DNA of 6,319 bases. Source: Gammaproteobacteria bacterium. Its GTDB lineage: Bacteria > Pseudomonadota > Gammaproteobacteria > UBA9214. Shown here piece by piece: positions 4,830 through 6,319 of the stretch (the first letter of the stretch is position 1; every line of letters begins with the position of its first letter). The notes under the pieces are model-generated. The model did no database searches, was not told the origin of the DNA, and saw only the letters and a program-made list of their open reading frames with translations. Location: contig JAOUCV010000133.1 of the NCBI GenBank assembly GCA_029859555.1, forward strand, positions 1 to 6,319. Direction: 5' to 3'. The translations under genes were made by a program, and so were the position numbers.

Positions 4830-6319
4830 TCAGCCGCCGGTCACAACTTCACGAATGTGTTGCAGTAATTGTTCACGGGAGTGAACACTTTTTTCGAGCA
4901 CCTGTTCTACCCGACCGCTCAGGATGCGCTGGTCTTCTTCAGTAAGGTCCTTGGCAGTGAGGACAATCACAGGGATATCCTGCCATTCTGCATGGGTGCG
5001 CATTTCCAGTAAAAAGTCGAAGCCGTCCATTACCGGCATCATCAAATCCAGCAGGATGATGGCGGGGCGATTCACAGACAGTAAATGCAGCGCTTCTCGG
5101 CCGTTAGCCGCCTCGATCACCTGTTGACCGGCCTTGCGCAACATACGCGCCATCACGTCACGCGTATCTGTATCGTCTTCTACCAGCAGTACCGGGCCAG
5201 ACTCACCCGGGGTGTAATATCCGGATAACGTGGCAAGCAGTTGTTCCCGGTCTACCGGTTTAGTGAGATAGTCAGTAGCCCCCAGTGAATACCCCGTGCT
5301 GTTGTCAGCATCCATGGCCAACATGACCACGGGGATATCCCGAAGATCAGGGTCCGCCTTCAGGGTTCGCAAGGTTGACCAGCCACCCATATCCTGCATC
5401 CTGCCCTCCAGTGTAATAGCGGCCGGACGAATTTCACGTGCCAGACGCAAGCCCTCTTCCCCGTTTGCAGCAGTGACCACTGCGATGTCATCCCTGCACA
5501 GAGAGCGTTCAATTATTTGCCGGGTATCGGGGTCTGCGTTGATTACCAGTACAGTGGCTTTGGAACGCCGGCAGTGGTCCGTTCGGGTTTTTTCTGCTGT
5601 GCTCTTGCTGCGGGCGTCCAGGGCTGTATTGCCGGGGAGTATAGCGGGCAGATGGATGGTAAACGTGGAACCTTTCCCCGGCTGGCTTTTTACCCTGATG
5701 TCACCACCCAGCAAGCGGCAAAAGCGTCTGGATATCGCCAGACCCAGACCGGTACCCCCGTAATCCCGCGTGGTTGATTCGTCCGCCTGACTGAATTCCT
5801 CAAACACATGATCAATCTTGTCCGCCGGGATGCCAATACCGGTATCACTGACTGCAAATATTAACCAGTCGAGGCTGCCTTGCTGTTTGCGCTGTACCTG
5901 CAGCGTGATATTGCCTTCGCGGGTGAACTTTGCAGCATTCGACAACAGGTTGAAAAGTGATTGCCGGATCTTTGTCAGATCCTGATGTGCATTGCCCAGT
6001 TGCGTATCACACCTGACATCAAAGCGGTTACCGTTCGCCTCGATCAGCGGCTGTACCGTCGAGCTCACCTCGTCGATAAGGATATCAATGTCGATATCTT
6101 CGGCAAAGGCCTCCATTTTTCCTGACTCGATCTTGGACAGATCAAGTACGTCATTGATCAATGCCAGCAGATGCGTACCAGCCTGGTTGATTTTCTTGAG
6201 GTCAGGAATAAAGTCTTTCTGTCCGAGGTCTTCTGCTTCTTCCGTCAGCATTTCACTGTAGCCGAGAATGGCATTCATGGGCGTGCGTAATTCGTGACTC
6301 ATGTTTGCCAGGAAGGCGC
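4830..6319 (-). CDS. Hybrid sensor histidine kinase with two receiver domains (partial, N-terminus beyond right edge)
   Basis: Residues are numbered from the Met at 6302. The frame stays open upstream (AFLAN precedes MSHELRTPMN), so this Met is internal to a conserved H-box and the true start and sensor region lie outside the window. Seen in order: HisKA with phospho-acceptor H3; HATPase about 105-218 with N-box NLLSNAAKF (118-126), G1 DTGIGI (153-158), F-box FEEFSQAD (167-174) and G2 GGTGLGLAIS (182-191); a short linker; REC1 about 249-362; REC2 about 370-487. The kinase core is complete. REC2 is canonical: E375, D376, phospho-acceptor D419, T449, K471. REC1 is degenerate: its acidic pair is N255-A256, the phospho-acceptor position is E299 (LEGRMQDMGGW) and the Thr/Ser position is A329; only K348 remains. 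The protein should autophosphorylate on H3 and pass phosphate to D419; REC1 probably has a structural or regulatory role. No partner regulator gene is visible. The stop is TGA. Confidence 0.93.
   Translation of the reverse strand, partial: AFLANMSHELRTPMNAILGYSEMLTEEAEDLGQKDFIPDLKKINQAGTHLLALINDVLDLSKIESGKMEAFAEDIDIDILIDEVSSTVQPLIEANGNRFDVRCDTQLGNAHQDLTKIRQSLFNLLSNAAKFTREGNITLQVQRKQQGSLDWLIFAVSDTGIGIPADKIDHVFEEFSQADESTTRDYGGTGLGLAISRRFCRLLGGDIRVKSQPGKGSTFTIHLPAILPGNTALDARSKSTAEKTRTDHCRRSKATVLVINADPDTRQIIERSLCRDDIAVVTAANGEEGLRLAREIRPAAITLEGRMQDMGGWSTLRTLKADPDLRDIPVVMLAMDADNSTGYSLGATDYLTKPVDREQLLATLSGYYTPGESGPVLLVEDDTDTRDVMARMLRKAGQQVIEAANGREALHLLSVNRPAIILLDLMMPVMDGFDFLLEMRTHAEWQDIPVIVLTAKDLTEEDQRILSGRVEQVLEKSVHSREQLLQHIREVVTGG

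Noticed and set aside
4830..6302. Met at 6302 as the start of the kinase
   Set aside because: It lies in the conserved FLANMSHELRTP box and the frame stays open to the window edge, so it is internal.

Overview
The window looks like chromosomal DNA from a proteobacterium, most likely a gammaproteobacterium. The basis is moderate G+C by eye, Shine-Dalgarno-led genes, two exported envelope-type proteins and a hybrid histidine kinase. This placement is inferred from protein style; no rRNA or marker gene is present. All six supported genes lie on the minus strand, so transcription runs from the right edge to the left. No tRNA, rRNA, CRISPR array, transposase or integrase is visible.

In order of transcription: (1) 6319-4830, the C-terminal 495 residues of a hybrid sensor histidine kinase (HisKA, HATPase, two receiver domains), cut by the right edge. 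Its first receiver has lost its phosphorylation residues. (2) A 223-bp gap with a possible terminator and a weak promoter. (3) 4606-3242, a multi-helix HTTM / vitamin K-dependent gamma-carboxylase-like membrane protein, followed 5 bp later by (4) 3236-2817, a small DCC-family (DUF393) thiol-oxidoreductase-like protein. (5) A 190-bp gap with a good -10 box embedded in a tandem 10-bp repeat. (6) 2626-1862, an exported DUF2092 protein, overlapping by 4 bp (ATGA) (7) 1865-453, an exported, very low-complexity protein ending in a DUF6515-like repeat domain. (8) A 139-bp gap holding a strong hairpin. (9) 313-1, the N-terminus of a membrane-anchored AsmA/Mdm31-like protein, cut by the left edge.

Three functional groups can be inferred. 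The kinase is a signalling protein whose sensor lies outside the window. The HTTM and DCC genes form a two-gene membrane/redox operon with unknown substrate. The DUF2092 and DUF6515 genes form a translationally coupled pair of exported proteins, possibly followed by the AsmA-like envelope gene. Nothing links the three groups beyond shared strand. The parts most worth a second look are the degenerate receiver domain, the DUF2092/DUF6515 pair with its charge-segregated second protein, and the HTTM protein that keeps the lysine and histidine known to matter in the human carboxylase.
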